Shown here in pieces: positions 25,914 through 35,273 of a stretch of 64,000 nt of DNA; within the stretch, counting starts at the first letter, position 1, and each line of letters begins with the position of its first letter. Source of the DNA: JAFGVL01 sp963663245 (GTDB lineage: Bacteria > Bacteroidota > Bacteroidia > Bacteroidales > Paludibacteraceae); the NCBI GenBank assembly GCA_963663245.1, contig OY760143.1, positions 1,240,001 to 1,304,000 of the forward strand, in the 5' to 3' direction. A model generated the notes under the pieces. That model ran no database searches, had not been told where the DNA came from, and worked only from the letters and a program-made list of their open reading frames with translations. Both the position numbers and the translations under genes were made by a program.

Positions 25914-28157
25914 TTATTGTTGGCATTCTTCTATCAATCCCATGATTTTTTGTTTTTCTCCAACCAGCCATAGTATATCATTCTCTCTGAATTTTTCTGA
26001 TGTTTCAGGGTTCATTTTAGAATGATGCTCACGTTCGATACCAATTACCATACAACGGTATGTATTTCTTATCAATGAGTTTTGCATGGTCTTTCCAATT
26101 AGTTTAGAGCCTGGGTTTAGTAATACTTGTTCTACAACAACATCCATTCCTTCTGTGTAGTCGACATTAGAAGAATACTCTTCCATCATATAACTAAAGC
26201 GCATTAACTGGTGATCTGTTCCAACAACAACAATACGATCGTGAGGGAATAATACTTCATTCCCTCCAGGAATATTTATTCGTTTGTCACCACGAATAAT
26301 TGATACTATACTAACACCATATTTTTCGCGTATGCCTAATTCTATTAAGTTCTTACCTACATAAGGAGAGTGTGCTTGCATTTCAAAATCTGCCAAGTGA
26401 ATATCTCTAGATAAGAGATGTCTTACAAATTCCTTTTTCATAGGTTTTTTACTCTCTATATGTTTTTGACGTTCTGATAAATTGGAAAGAAATCTGCTTT
26501 CAATTCTTATAGAACTTCGTTTTAGCCATTTAGAGAATATGGTGAATGAGATAATTGAAAGAGCTATCATAAATACGAACATCCATCCTATATCAAAGAA
26601 TTTTCCAATCACAATCATCACTAAACTAATACAAATTATAATTCGAGCAGCCATTATAGCTATTAAAGGACCTTTGCTCATTTCTCTTTGTGTAAGCAGT
26701 GTTCGAATTGTGTGGTTCTTTTTTATCATAATGGCACGTAAAAAAGGAGCCATGCTAATAATAATAATAACAGCCGAAACTATATTTGCGATAATGCCTG
26801 AAATAAAAGTATAAACAAATGGCGTGAGATAGGTGAAGCCCAGAAACATAATAGTTAGTGTAATAGCTAAGTAGACTACTACTACTTTCATTAGATCTTT
26901 TATTAATCCAACCCAGAGGTTTTCTGAGTTTATTAATTGAGGAGAAGACGATAAACGGTGTATGGCTTTTAACCAATGTGCTGGTAAGTTTCGACTAACT
27001 CTTATGTAAGCAGCTGGAGCTGATTTTATTAAAAATGGTGTTAAAAATGTAGTGATAACTGCTACTGCAACAATTATTGGATATAGAGTTTCATCAATTA
27101 CATTCAGGGTTAAACCTAGTGTTGCAATAATAAATGCAAACTCACCAATTTGAGCCAAACTAAAACCAGATTGAATAGAAACCTTTAGAGGTTGTCCTGA
27201 TAATACCATACCGATAGTTGCAAATATTATTTGTCCAAAGATAACGACTAGCGTTATTAATAAAATAGGTAGCCAATGTGCCCCTAGTCCTAAGGGATCT
27301 ATCATCATGCCAACAGATACGAAGAAGATAGCACCAAAGAAATCTTTTATCGGTCGGGTGAGATGTTCTATTTTTTCTGCTTCTAACGTTTCAGCTAAAA
27401 GAGAACCCATTACGAAGGCACCCAAAGCCGCAGAGAATCCGATTTTTGTAGCCAATAATACCATACCTAAACACAATGCTAGAACGACTACTAATAAGGT
27501 TTCATCATTTAAAAATCTTTTTGTTTTCTTCAAAAAAGTAGGTAGAAGATATATGCCTGAAATAAACCATAAAAGGATGAACATTCCCATGCGAAGGATA
27601 TTAAAAATAAGGTCTGATCCATCAAAATTATTAGTTGTGGAAATTGTAGAGAGTAATACCATTAGAACAACTGCTACTAAATCTTCTACTATGAGTACAC
27701 CTATAACCAAACTTGCAAATAATTGGTTCCGTAGTCCCATTTCATCAAAAGATTTGATAATAATGGTGGTAGATGACATAGAGAGCATCCCTCCTAAAAA
27801 AAGACTGTTGATATGTGACCATCCTAAGACTTTTCCTGTTAAATATCCTAAGGTGAGCATCGCTGTTACTACAGTAAATGCGGTGATAAATGAAGTGCGT
27901 CCAGTTTTAAAAAGTTTCTTGAAACTGAAATCAAGACCTAGGGAGAACAACAAGAAGATAACCCCAATTTCTGCCCATGTTTTTATGTTCTCGATATCTG
28001 AAACATTAAAAAGGTTTAAGGCAGGGCCAGCAACAATGCCTGCCAGAATATACCCCAATACAACAGGTTGTTTAATTGCCTTAAACAACAAGGTGATTAG
28101 ACCTGCTGCAATTAAAATAACAGCAAGATCGGATATTAATGTAGGTAAATGTGGCAT
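25914..28157 (-). CDS. CPA2-type cation/proton antiporter with C-terminal RCK_C (TrkA_C) domains
   Basis: A 747-residue protein. The first 390 residues form a Na+/H+ exchanger domain with many helices (GYILAGIVAGPALNLF near 31-46; IGVIFLLFSLGLDFSF near 64-79). A second membrane region follows (about 415-570). The C-terminus holds two RCK_C-like modules, SPYVGKNLIELGIREKYG (about 603-670) and NPGSKLIGKTMQNS (about 678-745), which sense ligands or ions in related transporters. There is no full NAD-binding RCK_N domain. It resembles the KefB/C and YbaL group in overall plan but specificity for K+ or Na+ cannot be set. It begins 10 bases after the transglutaminase-like gene and precedes lysS. Confidence 0.85.
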   Translation of the reverse strand: MPHLPTLISDLAVILIAAGLITLLFKAIKQPVVLGYILAGIVAGPALNLFNVSDIENIKTWAEIGVIFLLFSLGLDFSFKKLFKTGRTSFITAFTVVTAMLTLGYLTGKVLGWSHINSLFLGGMLSMSSTTIIIKSFDEMGLRNQLFASLVIGVLIVEDLVAVVLMVLLSTISTTNNFDGSDLIFNILRMGMFILLWFISGIYLLPTFLKKTKRFLNDETLLVVVLALCLGMVLLATKIGFSAALGAFVMGSLLAETLEAEKIEHLTRPIKDFFGAIFFVSVGMMIDPLGLGAHWLPILLITLVVIFGQIIFATIGMVLSGQPLKVSIQSGFSLAQIGEFAFIIATLGLTLNVIDETLYPIIVAVAVITTFLTPFLIKSAPAAYIRVSRNLPAHWLKAIHRLSSSPQLINSENLWVGLIKDLMKVVVVYLAITLTIMFLGFTYLTPFVYTFISGIIANIVSAVIIIISMAPFLRAIMIKKNHTIRTLLTQREMSKGPLIAIMAARIIICISLVMIVIGKFFDIGWMFVFMIALSIISFTIFSKWLKRSSIRIESRFLSNLSERQKHIESKKPMKKEFVRHLLSRDIHLADFEMQAHSPYVGKNLIELGIREKYGVSIVSIIRGDKRINIPGGNEVLFPHDRIVVVGTDHQLMRFSYMMEEYSSNVDYTEGMDVVVEQVLLNPGSKLIGKTMQNSLIRNTYRCMVIGIEREHHSKMNPETSEKFRENDILWLVGEKQKIMGLIEECQQ

Positions 28158-28167
28158 GACGAAATAC

Positions 28168-30168
28168 TTATTTTACTAGTATTAAACTTTTGTCAACTAT
28201 AGTATTTAGTTTTATTAGTCTTTTGATAGCCATTTTTGTGCGAAGATTTTCAGCATTTTTAATTCCTTTTCGATATAATAAATAATTTTTATGGCGATCA
28301 TTTTCCATATCACTTTCTTTCTGTAGTTTATCTGTTACGGCTATTATTTTTTTGTTTTCACTTTTAATATTCTCTTCTAATAACTCTTTTGTGAGAGTGT
28401 ATGTTTTTAATTCAAAGTGATAGCTTAATAGGTTATCAGCATAATTATCTATTGTTTCAGTAAATATGCGATCTTCACTTTGATCAGCTATTGAATTCTT
28501 TTTTGCTTGTTTTAATGTGTTTAATCGTTCTTTTACCAAAGCTGTATATTGCTTTATTAATATATAAAGTTGCAATTCGCTATTGTAAAGATTAATAAGC
28601 AATGTGTCAATATTTGTTTTGTTGATACTATCAGCAATATGGTTTTGTTCTTTCATCCATGCTTTCTCAACATTAGTGGTGGGGATGTGAACTAAAAAAG
28701 AATTATTGCTGCTGATTTTTGCAATTTTCTCTAAATTGTTAATGTTGTCAGTATGAATTTTAAGTGCCTTTTTCTCTTGCTCACATCTTTTCGTAACTTC
28801 ATCTTTAGAAAATTGCCTGTTTATATTTTCAATTTTAAATAACATTCCTAACGTTAGCTTTCTGATAGAATCTTGATGTTTCATTAGAGCTTTGCTTTGT
28901 GCTACCAAAACAGGGTCTTCTCTTTTAGGGCGATTTACATTCTCTAATGATTTTGCCAAGTATTGTGCTTTTTGAGCATTTAGATGTTCTGTTATCATAA
29001 TGCCTTTTTGGTATATTTTATCAATAAGCTTCAAATTGTTGTTATTTGCTCTTAATCTTTGTTTTAATACGGCTCTATGATCTTTGTTCGTGAGTTTAAG
29101 ACTGGCTTTCCAATTTTCACTGCGTTTCTGAATCTGACGGTATTCAAGTTCGTTGTCAGTAAGACTTATTTTCATTGCAGAGTCAGCCGTTTTTATATAA
29201 CGTTTGTATTGTAAAAGTGTAGATTTGCTAACGCCAGTAAAGATATTTTTTATTGGGTCAATATTTGATTCAAAAATATTTTCTATAGCATTTAGATATG
29301 CTAATCCTTTTATCCTTCTATCATAGGGGTTGTTTTTTAGGCCTTCATCTCCAATTAAGAAATATTTATTGATAATAGGTTGTTTACAAAAAGTATTTAG
29401 CTCCTTGTTGTTGGTCTTTAATTTAGGATTTTTTTTTAGTCTATTTGAAATGGCTTCTTTTCCATTTCTGAAAACCTTAAGAGAAATAGGGGTATCTAAT
29501 AATTGAAGTTCTGTATAAGCAGGGTAGTGGCTAAGTATCATTTTTGTTGGATGAACAAATATCCACTTATAATTAAATTTTTTTATAAATTTAGTGTTAG
29601 TAGAGTAAGGTAGTAGGTCTAACGTTAAGTCAATCTCTCCAGAACTCTCATTCGGGATATAGGATCCTGTAGCAAAAGTCAGATCTACTAATTGCCACTC
29701 ATTATTTATTTTTACGGCCGACCATGTGTGTTCTGCTCTAAAAAGAGTATCTCCAGGAACGTAATCAAAATCTTTAGTATAACCATCAATAACAATAGCA
29801 TCTAAATATGCAGAATCACATACTACTTTAAATAGATTTGCAAATTCCCCACAAAGTGCTTTTTTCTTTTTTAGAATCTCATTAGGAGAGGAAGATTCTA
29901 TTCTTCGTTCAACGTAGCTTTTAAAATCATAGTCAATATTACTTGCTATCCAATAGCAAATTGCAAAAGCTTTGCTCGGTTCATCTTTAAATTCTTTGTT
30001 TACATAACTGCCTAGTAAATAAGCTTCTTTTTTGTATTTTCCTGGAACCTTGTCCATCTTTTCTTGAATAGATAGCGTGTCTATTGTGAATGAAGAAGTA
30101 GAAAAGACATTGAGCGAAATCAAGAATGCAATTATACTTGATACAAGTGTTCGAAGTGTTTTATTCAT
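28168..30168 (-). CDS. Transglutaminase-like (cysteine protease fold) exported protein with long helical tail
   Basis: I choose the start at 30168 (666 residues, MNKTLRTLVSSIIAFLIS, a good signal peptide). An ATG 10 codons earlier at 30198 overlaps a possible -7 box (30196-30203) and is less likely. Residues about 60-170 form a transglutaminase core with an apparent triad: Cys106 in KKALCGEFANLF, His147 in RAEHTWSAVKIN, and Asp162 in WQLVDLTFATG. This group includes peptidases and peptide-crosslinkers outside the inner membrane. The remaining 400 residues are charged and helical, probably coiled coil. A 10-base gap leads into the antiporter gene. The substrate is unknown. Confidence 0.72.
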   Translation of the reverse strand: MNKTLRTLVSSIIAFLISLNVFSTSSFTIDTLSIQEKMDKVPGKYKKEAYLLGSYVNKEFKDEPSKAFAICYWIASNIDYDFKSYVERRIESSSPNEILKKKKALCGEFANLFKVVCDSAYLDAIVIDGYTKDFDYVPGDTLFRAEHTWSAVKINNEWQLVDLTFATGSYIPNESSGEIDLTLDLLPYSTNTKFIKKFNYKWIFVHPTKMILSHYPAYTELQLLDTPISLKVFRNGKEAISNRLKKNPKLKTNNKELNTFCKQPIINKYFLIGDEGLKNNPYDRRIKGLAYLNAIENIFESNIDPIKNIFTGVSKSTLLQYKRYIKTADSAMKISLTDNELEYRQIQKRSENWKASLKLTNKDHRAVLKQRLRANNNNLKLIDKIYQKGIMITEHLNAQKAQYLAKSLENVNRPKREDPVLVAQSKALMKHQDSIRKLTLGMLFKIENINRQFSKDEVTKRCEQEKKALKIHTDNINNLEKIAKISSNNSFLVHIPTTNVEKAWMKEQNHIADSINKTNIDTLLINLYNSELQLYILIKQYTALVKERLNTLKQAKKNSIADQSEDRIFTETIDNYADNLLSYHFELKTYTLTKELLEENIKSENKKIIAVTDKLQKESDMENDRHKNYLLYRKGIKNAENLRTKMAIKRLIKLNTIVDKSLILVK

Positions 30169-30235
30169 AATAGATGAGAATATATTTTTATAATACAAAG
30201 GTGCTAAAAAATTATGTGATTATAAATTACTTAGA

Positions 30236-31435
30236 CTAATTCTTTATACGGTGTTTCTCGTAATGATTTTTTACGTAAAAGACAAAAACGCAAATTGAGA
30301 TTAAGGCAGATATTGCTCCAATTAAAAAAGCTGATGAGTAATTAATTGAATCCCCAATTAATGGTGCGAATAATAGCCCGATGCTTACTCCTGCTTCCCA
30401 AGTTGTCATGTAAGTAGAATTGGCAGTCCCTCTTTTGCTGTAGGGTACCATATTCATAAATAAGGTATTCATTGCTGGAAAAATGCACCCATAACCAAAA
30501 CCAACACCAAATGATGACAAGTTAAATATGTATACAGTTAATGATGCGTCAATATTATTCGTATATTTCGAAAAGTACATGATAAATAAAGAAATAGCCG
30601 CCACAGTTGTTCCAATTGTTATAATTGCTGATAGTTTCCCTTTGTCTGTTTGCTTTCCAGAGAAAAAACGAGATATGATAATGCCTATTGCCATTAATAA
30701 GTAGAACCAATAGGTGTCTTTCCCTAAGCCAAGTTCAATTGAGTATAGCGCAGCATAACTTGTTACCATCCCAAAAGGAATTCCTACAAGGAATAGTACA
30801 CTGCCTGCAGGTAATCCAATTTTAAGTACAAAACGGCTTAATGAGATTTTTTTATTTGTTTTTTTATTCGTTTGAGGTGCTTTTACAAAATTAGCAATAA
30901 TGAAGGCGATGATTCCTACGCCTAATGCATAATAGAAAACACTGTGGTATCCGTAAAGTTTATTTAAGTATACAGCAAGCATGGGTCCAACAACCATTCC
31001 TAATGTGTTGGCAACTCCATATATGCCTAAAGCTTCTCCTCTTCGTGAGTCTGGAGAAATATCAATTACTAATGTGTTAGCACTAACTGTTAATGAGCCA
31101 AAAGATAATCCGTGCATTATTCTTAAGGCAATAATTAGACTAATGCTTCCAGCAAGAGGATAACCTACAAAACAAACTACAAAAGAGAAAAGAGAAATGA
31201 TATACATCATTTTTCGGTTAAATATATCTACCAAATAGCCACTAATTGGACGTATTATTACAGCAGCAATAGTATAAGCTGCTACAATTGCCCCCGTTAG
31301 TATTTTATCGGTATTAAAAGTTTCCATTACATACAATGCAAGTATTGGTAGTAATGAATAGAATCCAATAAAATAAAGGAAGTTTGCAGTGCATATTCCA
31401 ATAAAGCTACTCGTATATAATTTTTCTTTTGTCAA
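30236..31435 (-). CDS. Major facilitator superfamily transporter
   Basis: A 399-residue membrane protein with about twelve helices. It has the MFS loop after helix 2, IIRPISGYLVDIFNRKMMY (about residues 60-78), related to the GxLaDrxGrr motif, and a helix 5 GVANTLGMVVGPMLAVYL typical of drug-efflux-type members. A polyspecific drug or metabolite exporter is the most common role for this subgroup, but nothing nearby identifies the substrate. It lies 67 bases upstream of the transglutaminase-like gene on the same strand. Confidence 0.82.
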   Translation of the reverse strand: MTKEKLYTSSFIGICTANFLYFIGFYSLLPILALYVMETFNTDKILTGAIVAAYTIAAVIIRPISGYLVDIFNRKMMYIISLFSFVVCFVGYPLAGSISLIIALRIMHGLSFGSLTVSANTLVIDISPDSRRGEALGIYGVANTLGMVVGPMLAVYLNKLYGYHSVFYYALGVGIIAFIIANFVKAPQTNKKTNKKISLSRFVLKIGLPAGSVLFLVGIPFGMVTSYAALYSIELGLGKDTYWFYLLMAIGIIISRFFSGKQTDKGKLSAIITIGTTVAAISLFIMYFSKYTNNIDASLTVYIFNLSSFGVGFGYGCIFPAMNTLFMNMVPYSKRGTANSTYMTTWEAGVSIGLLFAPLIGDSINYSSAFLIGAISALISICVFVFYVKNHYEKHRIKN

Positions 31436-31502
31436 TTGATAATGTTATAGTATGCATCATAAGATGCTGTTGTGTTTTCTCAAAAGCTATATACTTAAAG
31501 AT

Positions 31503-31535
31503 AAAAAGTCCCAAGTGGAGCACTTGGGACTTTTT
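31503..31535. terminator. Terminator downstream of gapA
   Basis: A perfect 15-base stem (31503-31517 with 31521-31535) closed by a GAG loop, with A-run and T-run ends. On the minus strand it follows the gapA stop by 18 bases. Confidence 0.9.
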
Positions 31536-31553
31536 GTTATAATATGAAGTATA

Positions 31554-32555
31554 TTATTTTTTAGAATCCATATGTGCAATAAGGTCTAATACTTTACAAG
31601 AATAACCCCACTCATTGTCATACCATGATACAACTTTTACAAAGTTGTCATTTAATGCGATTCCAGCACCAGCATCAAAGATAGAAGTGCGAGAATCGTG
31701 GATGAAGTCAGTTGAAACAACTGCATCTTCAGTATATCCAAGAATACCTTTCATAGCACCTTCAGAAGCTGCTTTGATAGCTGCTTTGATAGCGTCATAA
31801 GAAGCTGGCTTGTCTAAACGAATAGTTAAGTCAACTACAGAAACGTCTACAGTAGGAACACGGAAAGCCATACCAGTTAATTTGCCGTTAAGCTCAGGAA
31901 TTACTTTACCTACAGCTTTAGCAGCACCAGTAGAAGAAGGGATAATATTACCTAAGATAGAACGACCACCTCTCCAGTCTTTCTTAGAAGGAGCATCAAC
32001 AGTTTTTTGAGTTCCAGTAGCAGCGTGTACAGTAGTCATTAATCCTTCAGTGATACCAAAATTATCATTGATTACTTTAGCAATAGGAGCTAAACAGTTC
32101 GTAGTACAAGAAGCGTTAGATACAACATCCATATCAGCTGAATAAGTTTCTTGATTTACACCCATTACAAACATAGGAGCATCAGCAGAAGGAGCAGAGA
32201 TAACTACTTTTTTAGCTCCACCTTTAAGGTGAGCAGAAGCAGCTTCTGTAGTAGTGAAAACACCAGTTGATTCAACAACATAGTCAGCACCTGCAGAACC
32301 CCAAGCAATTTCGCCAGCGTTCATTGAAGCAAAAAATGCAACTTCTTTACCGTTAACGAATAATTTACCACCTTTATTCTCAGCAGTACCAGTAAAGTTA
32401 CCATGAACTGTATCATAGTTTAACATGTAAATTACATAGTCAAGATCCAAAAAAGGGTCATTTACTGCAACGATTTCGATGTCGTTTCTCTCTTGTGCGG
32501 CTCTAAAAACCAAGCGACCAATACGGCCAAATCCATTAATACCTACTTTAATCAT
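31554..32555 (-). CDS. gapA: Glyceraldehyde-3-phosphate dehydrogenase, type I
   Basis: A 333-residue enzyme that oxidises and phosphorylates glyceraldehyde 3-phosphate in glycolysis. The N-terminal MIKVGINGFGRIGRLVFRA is the NAD-binding Rossmann start, and Cys150 in SNASCTTNCLAP is the catalytic cysteine. Asp33 after the second beta strand (AVNDP) indicates NAD+ preference. Codons are strongly biased toward a few favoured triplets compared with nearby lipoprotein genes, as expected of a highly expressed gene. A -7 box lies 44 bases upstream and a strong terminator follows. Monocistronic by layout. Confidence 0.97.
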   Translation of the reverse strand: MIKVGINGFGRIGRLVFRAAQERNDIEIVAVNDPFLDLDYVIYMLNYDTVHGNFTGTAENKGGKLFVNGKEVAFFASMNAGEIAWGSAGADYVVESTGVFTTTEAASAHLKGGAKKVVISAPSADAPMFVMGVNQETYSADMDVVSNASCTTNCLAPIAKVINDNFGITEGLMTTVHAATGTQKTVDAPSKKDWRGGRSILGNIIPSSTGAAKAVGKVIPELNGKLTGMAFRVPTVDVSVVDLTIRLDKPASYDAIKAAIKAASEGAMKGILGYTEDAVVSTDFIHDSRTSIFDAGAGIALNDNFVKVVSWYDNEWGYSCKVLDLIAHMDSKK

Positions 32556-32598
32556 TTTGAAATTATTTTTAAAATTAATACTTATTTTTTGAAGAGAA

Positions 32599-32606
32599 CA
32601 AAATTA
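32599..32606 (-). promoter_or_regulatory. -7 promoter box of gapA
   Basis: Minus-strand TAATTTTG fits TAnnTTTG, 44 bases upstream of gapA. A TTG at 32628-32630 lies about 21 bases further upstream and could be part of the -33 element. Confidence 0.55.
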
Positions 32607-32636
32607 CAAATAATCTATTGCTTTACACAATAAAAA

Positions 32637-32663
32637 AAGGAAATTTTAGAGAAAAATTTCCTT
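32637..32663 (-). terminator. Terminator of the small lipoprotein pair
   Basis: An 11-base stem (32637-32647 with 32653-32663) around a 5-base loop; on the minus strand it is followed by a run of T. It lies 64 bases after the stop of the second lipoprotein gene and just upstream of the gapA promoter. Confidence 0.78.
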
Positions 32664-32726
32664 AATTAACATGTTCATTTTTTGTGCTAGACAAAAGATG
32701 AAATGTTTTATGATTTTACATCAATC

Positions 32727-32888
32727 TTATGAAATATTATTTGTTGTTATAATAATATTGTGACCTGTTGTTCCAGGAGAGTATCCTCCAGATCCAGGGC
32801 ATCCACCACCACCGTGTGTTGAACATGAGCTAAATAATAGAGATAAGAATATAACTATTAATGATGAGATATAGAATAGGCGTTTCAT
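32727..32888 (-). CDS. Small Gly-rich lipoprotein, second of a pair (53 residues)
   Basis: Reads MKRLFYISSLIVIFLSLLF, then a lipobox-like SSC with Cys22, a short Gly-rich stretch with a second cysteine (GGGCPGSGGY, Cys30), and a TT/N-rich tail. The mature chain would be only about 32 residues. It shares the MKR start, SSC lipobox and a CPG-x-x-GY core with the neighbouring gene at 32922-33056, indicating a tandem duplication. It begins 33 bases after that gene with no -7 box between, so the two are likely one transcript. Function unknown. Confidence 0.65.
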   Translation of the reverse strand: MKRLFYISSLIVIFLSLLFSSCSTHGGGGCPGSGGYSPGTTGHNIIITTNNIS

Positions 32889-32921
32889 AGGCTTTTTTAT
32901 TTACGGTTAAAACATGAATTT

Positions 32922-33056
32922 TTAGGTATCTTGGTTGGTGTTTGTTGTGTCGTTATATCCATATCCAGCTCCACCAGGGCATCCGCATCCTGGGTCGCAT
33001 GAAGAAACTAAAATGGTAATGATTGAAATTGTCAATGCAATTATTATACGTTTCAT
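32922..33056 (-). CDS. Small Cys/Gly-rich lipoprotein, first of a pair (44 residues)
   Basis: Reads MKRIIIALTISIITILV followed by SSC (lipobox, Cys20) and a tiny mature part containing DPGCGCPGGAGYGYN, with two further cysteines (24 and 26). The tail is NDTTNTNQDT. Mature length after lipid attachment is about 25 residues. A -7 box 45 bases upstream at 33101-33108 supports a real gene. It pairs with the similar gene downstream. The conserved CPG(G/S)(A/G)GY core suggests metal, haem or thiol chemistry at the membrane surface, but this is only a guess. Confidence 0.65.
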   Translation of the reverse strand: MKRIIIALTISIITILVSSCDPGCGCPGGAGYGYNDTTNTNQDT

Positions 33057-33100
33057 AAAGCTAAATAAAGATATAGTTGGTAACGCTTAATTCTTAATAA

Positions 33101-33108
33101 CAAATATA
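33101..33108 (-). promoter_or_regulatory. -7 promoter box of the small lipoprotein pair
   Basis: Minus-strand TATATTTG matches TAnnTTTG, 45 bases upstream of the first lipoprotein ATG; a TTG lies 17 bases farther upstream (33126-33128). Confidence 0.5.
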
Positions 33109-33213
33109 CTAGTTTATCGTAATTTCAATTCACTTTTTTTAATAAATGTTGACAAACTGTTGAAATCTTTTATTCTATAACAAATTAGATGCCGTTTTGT
33201 TGAGTCATTACTT

Positions 33214-34404
33214 TTAAGCTTTAAGTTTTTCTGCCATTACTTTAGCCAGTTTTTCTAATTCTGCATAGCGTTCGCTATTAACAGCCATTTTTCCTTCTAC
33301 GGATGCATCACATATATTCCATTTCATTTGTTCAGCAAAACCATTTAATATCTTTACAGATGCTCCTGCCCAAGTAAATGAACCAAAACAACCAAAAGTG
33401 CGATTTTGAATGTTTCTTGTTTTTATTTTAGCCACTAAATCAGTTACTTTTGGATAAAGCTCGTTGCAATAGGTTGGGCTACCTATGATTAAGCCTTTAA
33501 ATCTAAAAATGTCTCTTAGTACTGTAGAAGGGTCAGATTTAGATAGGTTGTGTACAGCAATGTTTTTTACGCCGTAATCAGATAGATATGAAGCAGTAAT
33601 CTCAGCCATCTGTTCTGTGTTACCATACATAGACCCATATGCTATTACAACACCTTCTTCTCCTTCATATTTGCTTAGTTTATCAAAAACTGCCACTGCT
33701 TCAGGTATTTTCTCAGTCCAGACTGGTCCATGAGTTGAGCAAATCATTTCTAATTTTAAATGTGCTAGTTTTTTTAAGGCTTTTTGTACAGGTGCTCCAT
33801 ATTTACCTACTATATTAGCATAGTAACGATACATTTCAGACCAGTATATATCTGTTACTAGTTCAGTATCTAAAACTCCACCATCTAAGGCACGGAATGT
33901 TCCAAAAGCATCTCCAGAAAACAATGTGTTACTTGTAGTGTCAAAAGTCATCATTGTTTCAGGCCAATGTACCATAGGTGTAAGATAGAATTGTAAATTG
34001 TGTTTTCCTAATGATAATTCATCACCATCTTTTACTTCTAGTAAGTTTTCTGTTACACCAAAGTATCCTTCTATCATTCCAAAAGTCTTGCTGTTTCCAA
34101 TGATTTGTACATTTGGGAATGCTCTTCTGATAGATTTGATAGAGCCAGAGTGATCTGGTTCCATGTGGTTTACAATTAGGTAATCTAAATCTCTACCATT
34201 TAAAACTTGTAAGATTTTATCTATAAATTGCTCGGAGAATGATAGTTCAACAGTGTCAACTAAACAAGTTTTTTCATCTAATATTACATATGAGTTATAA
34301 GAAATGCCGTGTGGGAGTGGCACCATATTTTCAAATAAATGTGTGTGGCGATCATTAACGCCTACATAAAAAATGTCTTTTTTTAATTCTTTTAATCTAG
34401 TCAT
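33214..34404 (-). CDS. Flavodiiron protein (A-type flavoprotein)
   Basis: A 396-residue two-domain enzyme. The N-terminal metallo-beta-lactamase-like domain has the diiron ligands His80, Glu82, Asp84 and His85 in NHMEPDHSG, with further ligands in MVHWPETM, FSGDAFG and STHGPVW. The C-terminal flavodoxin domain starts near residue 253 with AYGSMYGNTEQMAE, the FMN phosphate loop. Such proteins reduce O2 to water or NO to N2O, protecting anaerobes and microaerophiles; sequence alone does not separate the two activities. It follows lgt by 17 bases and is the last gene of the secA-lgt run. Confidence 0.93.
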   Translation of the reverse strand: MTRLKELKKDIFYVGVNDRHTHLFENMVPLPHGISYNSYVILDEKTCLVDTVELSFSEQFIDKILQVLNGRDLDYLIVNHMEPDHSGSIKSIRRAFPNVQIIGNSKTFGMIEGYFGVTENLLEVKDGDELSLGKHNLQFYLTPMVHWPETMMTFDTTSNTLFSGDAFGTFRALDGGVLDTELVTDIYWSEMYRYYANIVGKYGAPVQKALKKLAHLKLEMICSTHGPVWTEKIPEAVAVFDKLSKYEGEEGVVIAYGSMYGNTEQMAEITASYLSDYGVKNIAVHNLSKSDPSTVLRDIFRFKGLIIGSPTYCNELYPKVTDLVAKIKTRNIQNRTFGCFGSFTWAGASVKILNGFAEQMKWNICDASVEGKMAVNSERYAELEKLAKVMAEKLKA

Positions 34405-34421
34405 GTATCAGTAATTTGTAA

Positions 34422-35258
34422 TTAATCAGTTTTGATCCGTGGTTTCTTCATAGTATTATAAATAAGCCAGCCACCCCAAATAATAAATGGAATACTAAGT
34501 ATTTGTCCCATATTTAATAGCATCTCTGCTTCAAAGCTCTCCTGGTCGTTTTTAATAAACTCTAAAAAGAATCTTGTAAGGAATATTATTATTAAGGATG
34601 TTCCAAATATAAAACCTTTACGTTCATAGGCTTTTTTCTTGAAAAATAAATAGCTAGACACTGCTAGCGTTACTAAGCAGTATAGTGTTTCATAAAGTTG
34701 AGTGGGATGTGCTGGAAGTGTTTGTCCGTCTCTAACAAATATAAACCCCCAAGGCATAGTTGTAACTTCTCCATAAATTTCAGAATTTAATAAGTTCCCA
34801 AAACGAATACAGGAGCCAACAACAGCAATAGGCATTATTAGGCGGTCAAATATCCAGAGATATCCTTTTTTAGAAACTCTTCGATTATAGATGTACATGG
34901 ATGTTAATATTCCAAAAGCACCTCCATGACTTGATAGTCCTCCTTCCCAAACTTTCAATAAATTTAGAGGGTGGCTGATGCATCCTTCATGAGTTCTTCC
35001 GTATGCGTCAATCCAATCGAACCAATGTTCGTAGAATAAACAGTGTCCTAACCGAGCCCCTATTATTGTACCAATAAACATGTATATAAACATTTTATCA
35101 GCCCATTCTTTTGGGTGGTTTTCATATTTGAATATGCGACTCATTAATTCAAATCCCACTAAAAATCCTATTCCCCACATTAAACCATACCAATGAATGG
35201 TAATAGGCCCAAGGCTAAGTAGGATTGGGTCGAAATTCCAGATAATATAATTTAGCAT
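34422..35258 (-). CDS. lgt: Prolipoprotein diacylglyceryl transferase
   Basis: A 278-residue inner-membrane enzyme that attaches diacylglycerol to the lipobox cysteine of prolipoproteins, the first step of lipoprotein maturation. Several helices are visible, with the conserved HGGAFG (about residues 115-120) and the Lgt signature region RFGNLLNSEIYG (about 157-168) with Arg, Asn and Glu in place. It lies 15 bases downstream of secA, giving a secretion-related operon, and would act on the many lipoproteins encoded in this window. Assignment is firm. Confidence 0.95.
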   Translation of the reverse strand: MLNYIIWNFDPILLSLGPITIHWYGLMWGIGFLVGFELMSRIFKYENHPKEWADKMFIYMFIGTIIGARLGHCLFYEHWFDWIDAYGRTHEGCISHPLNLLKVWEGGLSSHGGAFGILTSMYIYNRRVSKKGYLWIFDRLIMPIAVVGSCIRFGNLLNSEIYGEVTTMPWGFIFVRDGQTLPAHPTQLYETLYCLVTLAVSSYLFFKKKAYERKGFIFGTSLIIIFLTRFFLEFIKNDQESFEAEMLLNMGQILSIPFIIWGGWLIYNTMKKPRIKTD

Positions 35259-35273
35259 GTTTTTAAAGTTCTA

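Noticed and set aside
27307..28179. Plus-strand frame of 290 codons opposite the antiporter gene
   Set aside because: It is antisense to a well-supported membrane protein gene, has biased low-complexity composition and no recognisable domain.
30169..30198. Upstream ATG for the transglutaminase-like protein
   Set aside because: A possible -7 box (30196-30203) overlaps that ATG, and the ATG at 30168 yields the better signal peptide.
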